Part shown: in pieces, positions 9,833 to 17,713 of the stretch | How the letters are laid out: the number at the start of each line of letters is the position of its first letter | Numbering within the stretch: position 1 is the stretch's first letter | Assembly: GCF_023699475.1 (NCBI RefSeq) | Contig: NZ_JALXFV010000007.1 | Span: forward strand, 327,537-391,536 | Direction of reading: 5' to 3' | Length of the DNA: 64,000 nt | DNA from: Halomarina rubra | GTDB lineage: Archaea > Halobacteriota > Halobacteria > Halobacteriales > Haloarculaceae | Position numbers and translations under genes: made by a program | Notes under the pieces: model-generated | Seen by the model: the letters and a program-made list of their open reading frames with translations, nothing else | The model's database searches: none | Told to the model about the DNA's origin: nothing

Positions 9833-10918
9833 TTATCGTTGGGAATCGCGCAAAATGAACGGGCCAATTGCCAAGGTCCGCTTGGCGATAGTCGCGATAC
9901 GTGCAATATACGAGATGAGCAGCAAAAATGGGAGCGACGTTATCGCGAACGCTGCTGCGGTCACCCAGATCAGTACGGGCACTCCGAGGACGACACCAGA
10001 AAGTGAACTTCCTCCCAAGTACGTCGTGACGAATCCTGCAGTGACCAGTGCTGGAACCGAGAGATAGAGGATGTTCTGTGAGAGACTAATCAACTCCCAC
10101 TCGAAATAGAGTGTCTTGATGTGCTCTCTGGCGGGGCCGTACATCGAGAGAGCGGTTTTTAATTCTTCGAGTATGTCCTTCGTTTCTCGACTAATCACTT
10201 CTTGGTGGTCATTCGCGATTCGTTCGACTTGAAAAATCTTCCACCCATAGTTGAAGTCCAGTGCCGCTGAAAGTACGGTATATGAGCCAAACTTCCGCCC
10301 CTCAAGCTTGTCTCCAGCAGCGTTTGCATTCCCGATGAGACTGTTAGTGAATTCATCAACCTCACCACGGAGTTCGTCACTGTCACTATCTTCAACGGAC
10401 TTGCGCAGGTCCTCGGCGTAGGCTTTTGTCTCCAGAATAAGAGCTCGCAAAAACGCAGAGGGATCTGCAGGTGTTGGCGAGCCGATAATCTCACGTGTGT
10501 ACTCGCGAAAGTCCATCGTGTTGCTCATCCGAGTTCGTTGGTCACCGAGTGGACCGTTTTCCTGAGAGATGATGATTTGGGAGATCGTCAGTGTCAGCGT
10601 GACGCCCGTGATGATAGCACTGATCATCGTCGAAAAGACGGTTTCGACCGTGTCTGCGGTCTGGGCATCGGTGAGATAGTACTGATAGTAGAACATACCA
10701 CCGAATACGAAGACGCCGAAGATCAACATCCCAAGCATCGCCGTGATGAGAAGCCGGCTTCCGTCGAGGACGAGCCACGTTTTGATCCGCGTCTCGCCGC
10801 TCCGCTCACGCATCGTGTTCGCGGTGCCGATGTCCTCGACGTCCGACTGGTCGAGGTTCGGGTCCTCTTCACGGGTGTCGATTGTCGATGAGTCGCTAGT
10901 CGATGAATCGCTACTCAT
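9833..10918 (-). CDS. Four-TM membrane protein, paralogue of 22303-23394 (module copy A)
   Basis: A 361-residue membrane protein of unknown function. After a polar Ser/Asp-rich tail comes MRERSGETRIKTWLVLDGSR, two helices (about 56-80 and 92-118), a conserved loop SQENGPLGDQRTRMSN, a long helical cytoplasmic-like middle (about 130-270) ending in YGPAREHIKTLYFEWELI, two more helices (about 280-345) and a terminal AKRTLAIGPFILRD. All of these blocks recur in the product of 22303-23394. The divergent neighbour is a lipoprotein whose paralogue also sits beside the second copy, so the two probably work together. No catalytic motif is seen. Confidence 0.75.
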   Translation of the reverse strand: MSSDSSTSDSSTIDTREEDPNLDQSDVEDIGTANTMRERSGETRIKTWLVLDGSRLLITAMLGMLIFGVFVFGGMFYYQYYLTDAQTADTVETVFSTMISAIITGVTLTLTISQIIISQENGPLGDQRTRMSNTMDFREYTREIIGSPTPADPSAFLRALILETKAYAEDLRKSVEDSDSDELRGEVDEFTNSLIGNANAAGDKLEGRKFGSYTVLSAALDFNYGWKIFQVERIANDHQEVISRETKDILEELKTALSMYGPAREHIKTLYFEWELISLSQNILYLSVPALVTAGFVTTYLGGSSLSGVVLGVPVLIWVTAAAFAITSLPFLLLISYIARIATIAKRTLAIGPFILRDSQR

Positions 10919-11162
10919 TGCACCCCTGTTCCACCACTTGCCCTACTCGGTGAATTAGCCAGTGGCCACTACTGCAATCAATCGAAGGTTCGTTCAAGTA
11001 CAGAGTGATTGCTTTCACAATTGGTCTGTTCATCTGGTCGCTTGTCTCGTACTTCGGTGTTTGCCCGGCACCCCTGTCTGCTAATAGAGAAGAAATCCAA
11101 CCCCAGAGAAGTATAGCTGGCTGGCAGAGGAGTGATAAGGTCGTCAGGAGAACCGCTAGTGG

Positions 11163-11555
11163 ATGAAGAAAAAGCGGCGACTTGGTGGTGTCGTTCTCAC
11201 GACGCTACTGGTCATCTCAGCTGGCTGTGTCACTGTCAACCCAGCTATTGAATCATCATCTAATGGTTCTAATGTTTTCAAGAACGTGACGACCAGTAAC
11301 GAGTGGGGGACCTCATCAATTCACGCATCCATCACGCTAAGCCCAAACGCGACGACAGAAATGGGCGTCTCACGGCTCAATGTCATCACGAGTAGTGGAA
11401 GCTCGTTCTACTCAACTACCGTTGATAGTGGTCAAACCAGCGTTTCGATGCCACTTCCATCTGGGGGTTCTGCTCAAATCATCGCAGTCAACACAATCAA
11501 CGGATCCGTTGTCGACACCTACAACATCACTGTCACTGGCTCATCCTATCCGTAG
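11163..11555 (+). CDS. Small secreted lipoprotein, paralogue of 23459-23854 (module copy A)
   Basis: A 130-residue protein with a basic N-terminus (MKKKRRL), a hydrophobic segment and a lipobox-like VISAGC with Cys near residue 21, so it is likely lipid-anchored outside the cell. The mature part starts VTVNPAI and is a single beta-rich domain with SSFYSTTVDSGQTSVSMPLPS and a DTYNITVTG end. The paralogue at 23459-23854 has the same lipobox position, the same CLTLNPSI start and VNVSPGQTSVTLTLPA. It is divergent from the four-TM gene at 9833-10918 with a 244-nt shared control region. No enzyme motif is recognised. Confidence 0.72.
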   Translation: MKKKRRLGGVVLTTLLVISAGCVTVNPAIESSSNGSNVFKNVTTSNEWGTSSIHASITLSPNATTEMGVSRLNVITSSGSSFYSTTVDSGQTSVSMPLPSGGSAQIIAVNTINGSVVDTYNITVTGSSYP

Positions 11556-11765
11556 CTCGATTTTTGTCATTAGAACTATTATCGGCGGCCGTTGTCCAAG
11601 CATATCGTCGACACTGCCCTGATCTGTGGCGAATGCCTTCAGGGTCGCCTTGATCTCCTGATCGTAGTTAAAGCGGCGGCCTTTCAGCACGTAGAAAATC
11701 CGAATCGACATAAGCACTGTCCGCTTGTTGCCATCGACGAATGAATGACCGACCGCAATGAGTCA
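11541..11765 (-). pseudogene. Fragment of a Doc/Fic-type toxin gene
   Basis: The minus strand encodes AVGHSFVDGNKRTVLMS followed by IRIFYVLKGRRFNYDQEI and a short helical tail, ending at a TGA (11541-11543). HxFxDGNKR is the catalytic motif of Fic/Doc proteins (here HSFVDGNKRT, typical of Doc kinases). Only about 70 codons remain; an in-frame TGA lies just upstream of this block and no antitoxin is present. The fragment overlaps the 3' end of the lipoprotein gene. It is a relic of a toxin-antitoxin locus and cannot make a full enzyme. Confidence 0.65.
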
Positions 11766-11937
11766 CAGTAGCTGATATGCTTCCCCGTGAGGCTACTCGG
11801 AAATCTGATGAAAATGGCCCTCTTTATATGTTCGATATCACCTGGTGAAGGGATGCCTACCGCTGGTGGCAGCAGCCTCATCCTTCCGATACGACAGCAA
11901 CCAAATGCGCTGCGTCCGAATACAGGGTATCTCCAAG

Positions 11938-12771
11938 ATGGAGGCAATATCTGGTGACGCAATCGTCGGGTCCGTTACGATAGTCTTCGTCCTTTCGACG
12001 ATGTTCTCGATGGGGCTGAAGCTCTCCGTTACGCAGCTCCTCAACGCGCTTCGAGACCGGCACCTGCTGACTAAATCCCTCGGAGTGAATCTCGTGGCCG
12101 TACCGTTGATCGCGTACCTCCTCGTTCGAACGGTCTCAGTCGGGCCGGCGTATGCGACCGGGTTCCTGTTGCTTGCTGTCTCTCCCGGTGCGCCGTTCGG
12201 CCCGAAGTTTGCCGAAGTCTCGGATAGCGATATCGCGTTCGCAAGCGGCCTAATGGCGATTCTCTGTCTCCTGTCGGTTGTAACCATCCCCGTTTCGCTG
12301 GTAGTGCTCGCCCCTGGCGATGTCGCCGTTGACCCCGTCGCAATTGGACGGATGGTGCTGCGGATTCAGCTCGTTCCGCTCCTGGCGGGGCTGGTGCTCT
12401 CGGCCGTGTACACGTCGCTCGGTGACCGTCTGCATACGCCGATTCAGCGACTATCGGATGTCTCATTCATTGGTTTGATCGTTCTGCTGCTGGTCGTGTA
12501 TCACGGTGAGCTGTGGTCACTCGTCGGAACGGGATTGCTTGGACTCTCGGCAGCCGCTGTCGTGATATCGTTAGCGCTGGGGTATGTCTTCGGGGGCCCA
12601 ATCCGGACCCAACGGGAAGTGTTGGCGACGACGACGGCCGCTCGAAACGCTGCGATCGCGCTGTTCATCGCTACCGCCGGGTTTTCGAACCCCAACGTGC
12701 TCGCGGTCGTACTCGGGTTTTCGTTCGTCAGTGTTGTCGGTGCCGGAATCCTCGCGGGCCTGTGGCGCTAA
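11938..12771 (+). CDS. Bile acid:sodium symporter (BASS/SBF)-family transporter
   Basis: A 277-residue polytopic protein with about nine hydrophobic segments. Family features include TMFSMGLKLSVTQL (second helix region), GFLLLAVSPGAPFGPKFAEVS (a characteristic Pro/Gly re-entrant segment) and ATTTAARNAAIALFIATAGF, the C-terminal half repeat. BASS members move organic anions with sodium; the substrate here is unknown. The ATG at 11938 (MEAISGDAIVGS) is preferred to an ATG 93 nt upstream that would add a non-homologous Cys-rich tail. It stands alone, rightward, after the Doc remnant. Confidence 0.78.
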   Translation: MEAISGDAIVGSVTIVFVLSTMFSMGLKLSVTQLLNALRDRHLLTKSLGVNLVAVPLIAYLLVRTVSVGPAYATGFLLLAVSPGAPFGPKFAEVSDSDIAFASGLMAILCLLSVVTIPVSLVVLAPGDVAVDPVAIGRMVLRIQLVPLLAGLVLSAVYTSLGDRLHTPIQRLSDVSFIGLIVLLLVVYHGELWSLVGTGLLGLSAAAVVISLALGYVFGGPIRTQREVLATTTAARNAAIALFIATAGFSNPNVLAVVLGFSFVSVVGAGILAGLWR

Positions 12772-12842
12772 TCCGCCCTGCTGACTGCGACTACCAGCAG
12801 GATACCGATGTAGTGTGGTGTCTATCCGGACTACAGAGCGGA

Positions 12843-13700
12843 TTATTCGACCCGAATTCGGACCTCGATCTCGTCGGGGTCGTGGATGGTGAGACCGCTT
12901 TCCGTCTCGGTCACTGGAATCGCACTGCTTTCCAGTCGCGATTGCACAGCGGTGAGCGCATTTTGGTCAGGGACAACTACCTCGAACCACGACAGCCCAC
13001 GCCCGCTCACTGGGTTTGTCCGATGATGCCACGTGTTCGCCCCGATGTGATGGTGATAGCCACCGGCGGACACGAAGGACGCGGCGGGCACGGTCGTTTG
13101 CATCTCGAACCCGAGGGTGTCAATGTAGACGTCCCTGAACGTGTTCAGCGACGAGACCTCGAGATGGATGTGTCCGATATCCGTTCTAGGAGGTGCCTGG
13201 GCGTCACCTGTGGCCGCGGCTTCGATAGCCTCGAGATCGAGTGGCTCCGTGCTGATCCGAACGCGACCGTCGTCACTGTGGGGCCAGTCGTCACGTGGGA
13301 AGTCGCGATAGATCTCGATTCCATTCCCTTCCGGGTCAGTGAGGTACAGCGCCTCGCTCACCCAGTGGTCGGATGCGCCGCTAAGCTGCCAGTGGTCCCG
13401 TATCCGAGCCAGCGCGTCCCCGAGCGCCGCTCGCGAAGGCACTCTGAAGGCCGTGTGGTAGAGTCCGGCGCCTGAGCGATGCCTCAAGGGTGCGTCTGTA
13501 TCGCCCTCCAAGACGAGCAGTGGGGTGTCAGCAACACCGAGCACCGACCGGGTCTCGGATTCGTTGAGCACACTGAGGCCAACAACGTCCCGATAGAACT
13601 CGGTTAGTTCGTCGAGGTCGTTGATGCGGAGTGCAGTTCGACCGATACGTGTCCCCTGCGGGAGCGTGTCTGTATTCGATGGTGTGGGCATGGTGGTCAT
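12843..13700 (-). CDS. VOC-family ring-cleavage dioxygenase/glyoxalase-like protein (CatE-like)
   Basis: A 285-residue protein with two tandem VOC (glyoxalase/extradiol dioxygenase) modules. The first (about 18-130) contains GRTALRINDLDELTEFYRDV, GAGLYHTAFRVPSR and LTDPEGNGIEIYRD; the second (about 170-285) contains IGHIHLEVSSLNTFRDVYID, GYHHHIGANTW and a C-terminal DPDEIEVRIRV. Metal ligands would be His in LYHTAF/IHLEV and Glu in GIEIY. This architecture matches catechol 2,3-dioxygenase-type CatE proteins; the substrate is not known. ATG 13700 begins one base after the TAA of the upstream chimeric ORF, so the two are co-transcribed. An ATG at 13691 is possible. Confidence 0.82.
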   Translation of the reverse strand: MTTMPTPSNTDTLPQGTRIGRTALRINDLDELTEFYRDVVGLSVLNESETRSVLGVADTPLLVLEGDTDAPLRHRSGAGLYHTAFRVPSRAALGDALARIRDHWQLSGASDHWVSEALYLTDPEGNGIEIYRDFPRDDWPHSDDGRVRISTEPLDLEAIEAAATGDAQAPPRTDIGHIHLEVSSLNTFRDVYIDTLGFEMQTTVPAASFVSAGGYHHHIGANTWHHRTNPVSGRGLSWFEVVVPDQNALTAVQSRLESSAIPVTETESGLTIHDPDEIEVRIRVE

Positions 13701-13701
13701 C

Positions 13702-13914
13702 TTAGAGACCGATGTTGAGCGCGTAGGGCCAGGCGGTTCCACAGAACGCGACGAGTACGAGCGCTGCGCCAAAGAGTGTCGCGTTCTTCAGGAAGTCCGT
13801 CATCTCGGATTGGCGCTGTTCGGGGTCCTCGACCGTCCATAAGTCGTCCGTCATGTACGGGCCCATATTGCCGGACGAACCGGTTACGAGTACTGTCGAG
13901 TTCTGTACTTCCAT
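13702..13914 (-). pseudogene. Chimeric ORF: SDR-like N-terminus fused to DoxX C-terminus
   Basis: A 70-codon frame. Residues 1-18 (MEVQNSTVLVTGSSGNMG) look like the start of a Rossmann short-chain dehydrogenase, including the TVLVTG strand and glycine turn. From about residue 21 the sequence switches to the C-terminal part of a DoxX membrane protein: DLWTVEDPEQRQSEMTDFLKN and ATLFGAALVLVAF. HxlR regulators in haloarchaea commonly control SDR, DoxX and VOC genes, so an internal deletion that removed most of SDR and DoxX would explain the join. The frame, promoter and stop are intact, so a short one-helix peptide may still be made. Confidence 0.65.
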
Positions 13915-13925
13915 TACATTACTTA

Positions 13926-13950
13926 GTTTGATGCCAAACCAATATATAAC
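13926..13950. promoter_or_regulatory. Shared divergent promoter with small palindrome
   Basis: AATATATAAC (13941-13950) lies 27 nt from the ATG at 13914 (minus) and 27 nt from the ATG at 13977 (plus), so one AT box could serve both leaderless transcripts. Next to it, GTTTG-ATGC-CAAAC (13926-13939) is a 5-bp palindrome inside the leftward promoter and a candidate operator for the HxlR protein encoded next door. Confidence 0.5.
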
Positions 13951-13976
13951 TCAGGCAATAATAGTGTGACCAAGTA

Positions 13977-14330
13977 ATGGCGACCCAACCACCATCGGCT
14001 GATACTAACGACGACACCGAGGTCGAACAACGGAATGCGGACGTCTGCAACGTCGTTGGGGCTGTCGAGGAGATGGGGGCGAAGTGGAAGCTCATCGTCC
14101 TCAACGACCTGCGTGACGGCGAAAAGCGATTCAACGAACTCAAGCGCTCGACGGGAGCGAGTTCCTACACACTCTCGCGTGTGCTCAATGACCTGGAGGA
14201 GCAGGGATTCATCAACAACCGCAAGGAGTTCGAATCACCGGTTGCGAGTTACTACACATTGACCGAGAAGGGGGATGCCCTCTGTCCCGTGTTCGAGTCG
14301 CTCGACGCCTGGGGCGAGGACTGGCTGTGA
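13977..14330 (+). CDS. HxlR-family winged-helix transcriptional regulator
   Basis: A 117-residue regulator with the HxlR signature: CNVVGAVEEMGAKWKLIVLNDL (a Cys and the GxKW motif), then RFNELKRSTGASSYTLSRVLNDLEEQGFI (recognition helix near 55-70) and the wing YYTLTEKGDAL. The family uses a near-N-terminal Cys as a redox or electrophile sensor; Cys20 here is in the expected place. It is divergent from the DoxX-remnant/VOC genes, which are its likely targets. The start at 13977 fits the AT box 27 nt upstream. Confidence 0.9.
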   Translation: MATQPPSADTNDDTEVEQRNADVCNVVGAVEEMGAKWKLIVLNDLRDGEKRFNELKRSTGASSYTLSRVLNDLEEQGFINNRKEFESPVASYYTLTEKGDALCPVFESLDAWGEDWL

Positions 14331-14441
14331 GACATGAGCACTCCACGATAGCCCGTCGATGATAATCGACCCACTCGGGTTGACTCAACCGCCGTAAGAC
14401 TCAGGTGCTACCTGTCTTCCCCTCCGTGGCCATCGCCTCTC

Positions 14442-15098
14442 TTATTCGCGTGTCAATCCCAGTACCTGTGCTGTTGGGAGCGACCAGCCGTAGATCAGTG
14501 CCGCAATTCGTGATCCAACGACTATTATCGCACACACCGCTGCAGCGGTTCCGTTCGATCCCCCGACAGTGACGACTACCCAGTAGGTACTGCCACCTAG
14601 GACCGCACAGCTAGCGTAGAAGTCGTTGAGCAGGATAAACGGAGAGCGATCTAGTAGGATGTCCGCGACGGCACCCCCGCCGACGGCATTGATCGTCGCG
14701 ACCGCGACGACGCCGAAGGCAGGGATATCGGCCTGTGTCGCAACGATGGCACCAGTCGTAGTGAACGCAGCGAGCCCGATTGCATCAAAGAATAGTGTCA
14801 GTGGATGCGTGTCGGCCGACTCGAGGATAACACTCACCCCAACCGCTAGTCCGACACCGAACAAGCCAAGGCCAATCTCGATGGGTGAGCTGAGTGCGAG
14901 CGGAACTCGATTGACGAGGAGGTCACGAGTCATCCCGCCCGCGAATGCCGTGGCGAGGCCGACCACGGTGACACCGAACATGTCGAACTCCTCGCGGATT
15001 GCCTTGGTGGCGCCGACGAGCGCAAACGCGACGAGTCCAATCGTGTTCATTACGGCGAATGGATCTACGAACAGTGCGTCGACGAACTCCTGAGTCAC
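14442..15098 (-). CDS. TRIC/UPF0126-type trimeric cation channel family protein
   Basis: A membrane protein of 218 residues if it starts at GTG 15098. Two homologous halves of three helices each are visible: NTIGLVAFALVGATKAIREEFDMFGVTVVGLATAFAGGMTRD and FDAIGLAAFTTTGAIVATQ followed by VVAVATINAVGGGAVADIL. The GGMTRDLL and GGAVADILL repeats are the family hallmark. Bacterial and archaeal TRIC proteins form potassium-permeable channels. The GTG gives VTQEFVDALFVDPFAV; an ATG at 15050 is an alternative, since TTTTAAA at about 15101-15107 is too close to the GTG to serve a leaderless message. No partner gene is adjacent. Confidence 0.8.
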   Translation of the reverse strand: MTQEFVDALFVDPFAVMNTIGLVAFALVGATKAIREEFDMFGVTVVGLATAFAGGMTRDLLVNRVPLALSSPIEIGLGLFGVGLAVGVSVILESADTHPLTLFFDAIGLAAFTTTGAIVATQADIPAFGVVAVATINAVGGGAVADILLDRSPFILLNDFYASCAVLGGSTYWVVVTVGGSNGTAAAVCAIIVVGSRIAALIYGWSLPTAQVLGLTRE

Positions 15099-15270
15099 TA
15101 GTTTAAAACAGGATAACGTGTCTGATGAGCGCTTCGCCTCCGGTATCTCCCGCCTCGATACCACGTTACACATTACAGGAGGGCTTTGCGACGACAGGAC
15201 TACTCTATTGTCGACTGATCACGTCAGGCCCGCGCCCCAAAACTGACAAAATTCTTTGAGTACGATGATA

Positions 15271-15420
15271 TCAAGTGGCCAACTCGCGCAGTACGTCTTG
15301 CTGAGATCGGATGGTAGGTGTGGCGACGGTGGCTACTTCCGCGACTTCCGTCTGCGTCAACCACCGACCCTCTTCGCGACCCACCGTGTAGAGACACGCG
15401 GTCGCGAACCCTGATGGCTT
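15271..15420 (-). pseudogene. C-terminal fragment of a TFB (transcription factor IIB) gene
   Basis: The last 45 or so codons before the stop at 15271 read GFATACLYTVGREEGRWLT then QTEVAEVATVATPTIRS and QQDVLRELA. This is the end of the second cyclin repeat of haloarchaeal TFB proteins (compare the intact TFB at 47962-48951: AAGALYAAARLTNTDTTQA, then VSEVTIRDRYQEILE). No zinc ribbon, B-finger or first repeat remains. It is a relic left at the junction that also truncated the upstream membrane-protein gene. Confidence 0.6.
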
Positions 15421-15427
15421 GACGAGA

Positions 15428-15913
15428 CTACTTGCGGCGTATTCGAGGCACTTGACGCCGCTTCTGGCCGGAGCGTTCGTTACCGTTCGCATCGGTTTTG
15501 CGACTCGTCCAGGTTGGCATATCCTGGTCGTGGAGTACCACGGTGAGTGGTGCACCCGTTCGTTCGACTGCGGTCGCCCACGCCCACCGGAGTCGCTGGC
15601 GCACGCCATACCACGACAGGGCCGTAACCGCGATTCCCGTCGAGATGATGAACACGGCGGTCGCGACGTGCAGGTGACTGATGTAGTACGCCACCGTCGG
15701 ATTCAGGTCGGCCTTCGTCATTCCGTCGAGCGTGCTGACCCCGAGTTCGAACCCGCTCCCCACGAAATTCAACACGAGGAAGACGACTCCGTAGCCGATG
15801 AACGCGACACCTGCGAGCGCCATTAGCAGGGACCCGTTCCGGAGCGATGCCTCGAGGTCGGCCTGTTCTTGCCGTTCGTCTGTGATGGTTTGTTCGGGTG
15901 CCATATTGATCAC
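15428..15913 (-). CDS. Membrane protein with replaced C-terminus (probably truncated)
   Basis: Up to about residue 116 this is a plausible membrane protein: a polar N-terminus, helix GSLLMALAGVAFIGYGVVFLVL, an exposed loop with STLDGMTKADLNPTVAYYI, helix HVATAVFIISTGIAVTALSW, and LRWAWATAV as the start of another helix. After that the sequence becomes a hydrophilic, Arg/Lys-rich tail (residues 117-161), unlike a membrane protein, overlapping the area that leads into the TFB fragment. I infer a deletion join near 15568. GTG at 15913 overlaps the stop of the methyltransferase gene; ATG at 15904 is the alternative. I do not recognise the family. Confidence 0.5.
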   Translation of the reverse strand: MINMAPEQTITDERQEQADLEASLRNGSLLMALAGVAFIGYGVVFLVLNFVGSGFELGVSTLDGMTKADLNPTVAYYISHLHVATAVFIISTGIAVTALSWYGVRQRLRWAWATAVERTGAPLTVVLHDQDMPTWTSRKTDANGNERSGQKRRQVPRIRRK

Positions 15914-16677
15914 ATGTGGGCGCCGAGCGAGATGCTCTTCACGCCGTACTTCTGGCAGGCGTTCGCCGCTTGCTCCGAGACGAACTCGTACTGGGTGTTG
16001 TCCCGGACATCACCCACCTCGAATCCGGTCGCTTCGATGAGCGTCGTGTAGCGGTCGACCTGTTCGGCACCGCCGATACAGGCCGCCCAGAGGTCCTCGT
16101 TGGTCTTGATGCTCTCGGGCATCAGTTTCTCGCTGATGATATCCGAGATGGCGAGTCGTCCCCCAGTGGTGAGGACGCGAGTTGCCTCCGTGAACACCTG
16201 TTCCTTGTCAGGCGAGAGATTGATGACCCCATTCGAGAGGACGACATCGAACGTCCCGTCCTCGAACGGAAGATTCTCGATGTATCCTCGTTCGAAGGAG
16301 ACATTCTCCATCCCCGCCTCGTCGCGTAACTGCCTGGCCTTCGCGAGCTGTTCGTCGGTCATGTCCAACCCGGTCACGCTCCCGGTTTCGCCGACGTGTA
16401 TCGCCGCGACGAACACGTCCGTGCCCGACCCGCTGCCGAGGTCGAGGACATCGTCCCCCTCGTCGAGAGCGGCGAGGTCGAAGTGGTATCCGACGCCGGC
16501 GAAGGACTCTAGTGCTTCCTGGGGAATCGTGTCTAGATCTTGGTCCCGGTAGCCAAGCCGTTTAGCCAAGTCTCGCCCCATCTCGAAGTGATATTCCTGG
16601 GTCGGCTCCTCTGCGACGTCTCGATAGACGCTCTTGACGGCCCGTTCGAGGCGGTCGACGTCGAGTGATTCTTGCAT
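15910..16677 (-). CDS. Class I SAM-dependent methyltransferase, ArsM-like, lacking one conserved Cys
   Basis: A 255-residue enzyme. SAM motif I is DDVLDLGSGSGTDVFVAA (near residues 73-90), followed by GLDMTDEQLAKAR and GYIENLPFEDGTFDVVLSN. The layout, the ISDIISEKLMPESI segment and WAACIGGAEQ match arsenite methyltransferases. ArsM proteins normally carry a catalytic Cys in an N-C-V-I-N-L motif; here it reads NGVINLSPDK, so that Cys is Gly, while the Cys in ACIGGA is kept. Arsenite methylation is therefore doubtful and another substrate is likely. It is the third gene of a DUF1059-OsmC-methyltransferase-membrane protein operon, 14 nt after OsmC. ATG 16677 gives MQESLDVDRLERAV. Confidence 0.78.
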   Translation of the reverse strand: MQESLDVDRLERAVKSVYRDVAEEPTQEYHFEMGRDLAKRLGYRDQDLDTIPQEALESFAGVGYHFDLAALDEGDDVLDLGSGSGTDVFVAAIHVGETGSVTGLDMTDEQLAKARQLRDEAGMENVSFERGYIENLPFEDGTFDVVLSNGVINLSPDKEQVFTEATRVLTTGGRLAISDIISEKLMPESIKTNEDLWAACIGGAEQVDRYTTLIEATGFEVGDVRDNTQYEFVSEQAANACQKYGVKSISLGAHM

Positions 16678-16691
16678 ATCCCTCACCTCGA

Positions 16692-17297
16692 TTAATCGTC
16701 GGCCGCCACCTCGGCCGGGGTGTTCACCGTGAGCTGGACGTCCTGGTCGAGCGAGACGAGCGTATACACTGGTGCTCGCCGCGCCCACTCGTCGACCTGG
16801 TCCTTATCGAGGTCCGGGCTCTCGACTTCGACTTCGACGGTCAGGTTCTCGAAGACGGCATCTGCTTCTCCGAGGTCCTTGAGGCTGAAGAGGACTCTTG
16901 GGTCGAACTCGGTTCGGACGCGAGTCTGGAGGTACTCGATGTCGACGCCGCTCGCGACAGCGTTGATGGTGATGCCGACGTTGATACACGAGGCGAGCGC
17001 GGAGAGCGCTGCTTCGATCGGTTCCAGTCGGTCGGTTCCGCCGACCCAACCACCCGCGTCCAGGACTTCCTTCCACGCGCCGTACGGAATCGTGTACTCT
17101 CGGGTCTCGCGTGCGATTGTCTCGCCGCCGAGCGTGTAGCTGTCTACCGTTGCGAGGCTGTGCGCGCACGTCCCTTCGTAAGTCTACCGGGCACCGAGCC
17201 CGAGCTGTACCTCGTCGGGATTGTCGGCTACGTACTCGGCAAACCCTTCGAGCGTGTCGATGTTTACCCCGTGGAATTCCTGCTGGTTAGCCGCCAT
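16692..17297 (-). pseudogene. OsmC-family protein interrupted by one in-frame TAG
   Basis: The frame starts at ATG 17297 (MAANQQEFHGVNIDTLEGFA), meets TAG at codon 38 (17184-17186), and continues without another stop to 16692: TYEGTCAHSLATVDSYTLGG, WVGGTDRLEPIEAALSALAS with CINVGIT following (peroxidatic-Cys region), and VYTLVSLDQDVQLTVNTP. Apart from the TAG the 201 codons form a full OsmC/Ohr-like protein with normal codon use. It may be a fresh nonsense mutation, a sequence error or readthrough. OsmC proteins reduce organic hydroperoxides through two Cys; the first is in GTCAHS and the second in ASCINVG. It starts 2 nt after DUF1059. Confidence 0.82.
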
Positions 17298-17299
17298 CG

Positions 17300-17473
17300 T
17301 TACACGACCTGCAGGTGTTCGGATCGGAGTTCGTCGTCCGTGTAGTCTGTCCCGTGCACCTCTTTCATGTGGTTCCTGGCCAGTTCGACCGCTTCGTCTT
17401 CGTTTTCGGACTGGATGATGAACCGGCAATCGGCTGCTGCCGATTCGCAATCGAGTTTATGTGCTTGTCCCAT
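17300..17473 (-). CDS. DUF1059 small protein
   Basis: A 57-residue protein from ATG 17473: MGQAHKLDCESAAADCRFII, then SENEDEAVELARNHMKEVHG and a tail ending LRSEHLQVV. This is the whole DUF1059 fold, with its two Cys spaced C-x6-C and the H-M-K-E-V-H-G helix. The function is unknown, but the family is commonly encoded beside OsmC and methyltransferase genes in haloarchaea, as here. It is the first gene of the operon; its TAA ends 2 nt before the OsmC ATG. Confidence 0.8.
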   Translation of the reverse strand: MGQAHKLDCESAAADCRFIIQSENEDEAVELARNHMKEVHGTDYTDDELRSEHLQVV

Positions 17474-17713
17474 GGTAGTTCAGTTGCCTTCCGGCGAGAA
17501 ACAGTACGATGTCGAAGGTTAGGTAGCTAACTTGTGGCACACCCACGCTCGCTGCCGATGTGCCCACGTTGTGACGATCCTGCACCGAGTGACGCCTGTG
17601 CAGACGGTGCTCGCCGTCATCGGCCGGAAAAGGAGTCTCATAGGTGGGCAGTGATGTAGCGATAGTGTGGCACCGACTGGGTATGGTCGATCGCCTTCGA
17701 TACGGCTGTCTCG

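Noticed and set aside
16665-17345. 226-codon plus-strand open frame
   Set aside because: It is the antisense of the OsmC gene, whose minus-strand frame carries the family motifs.
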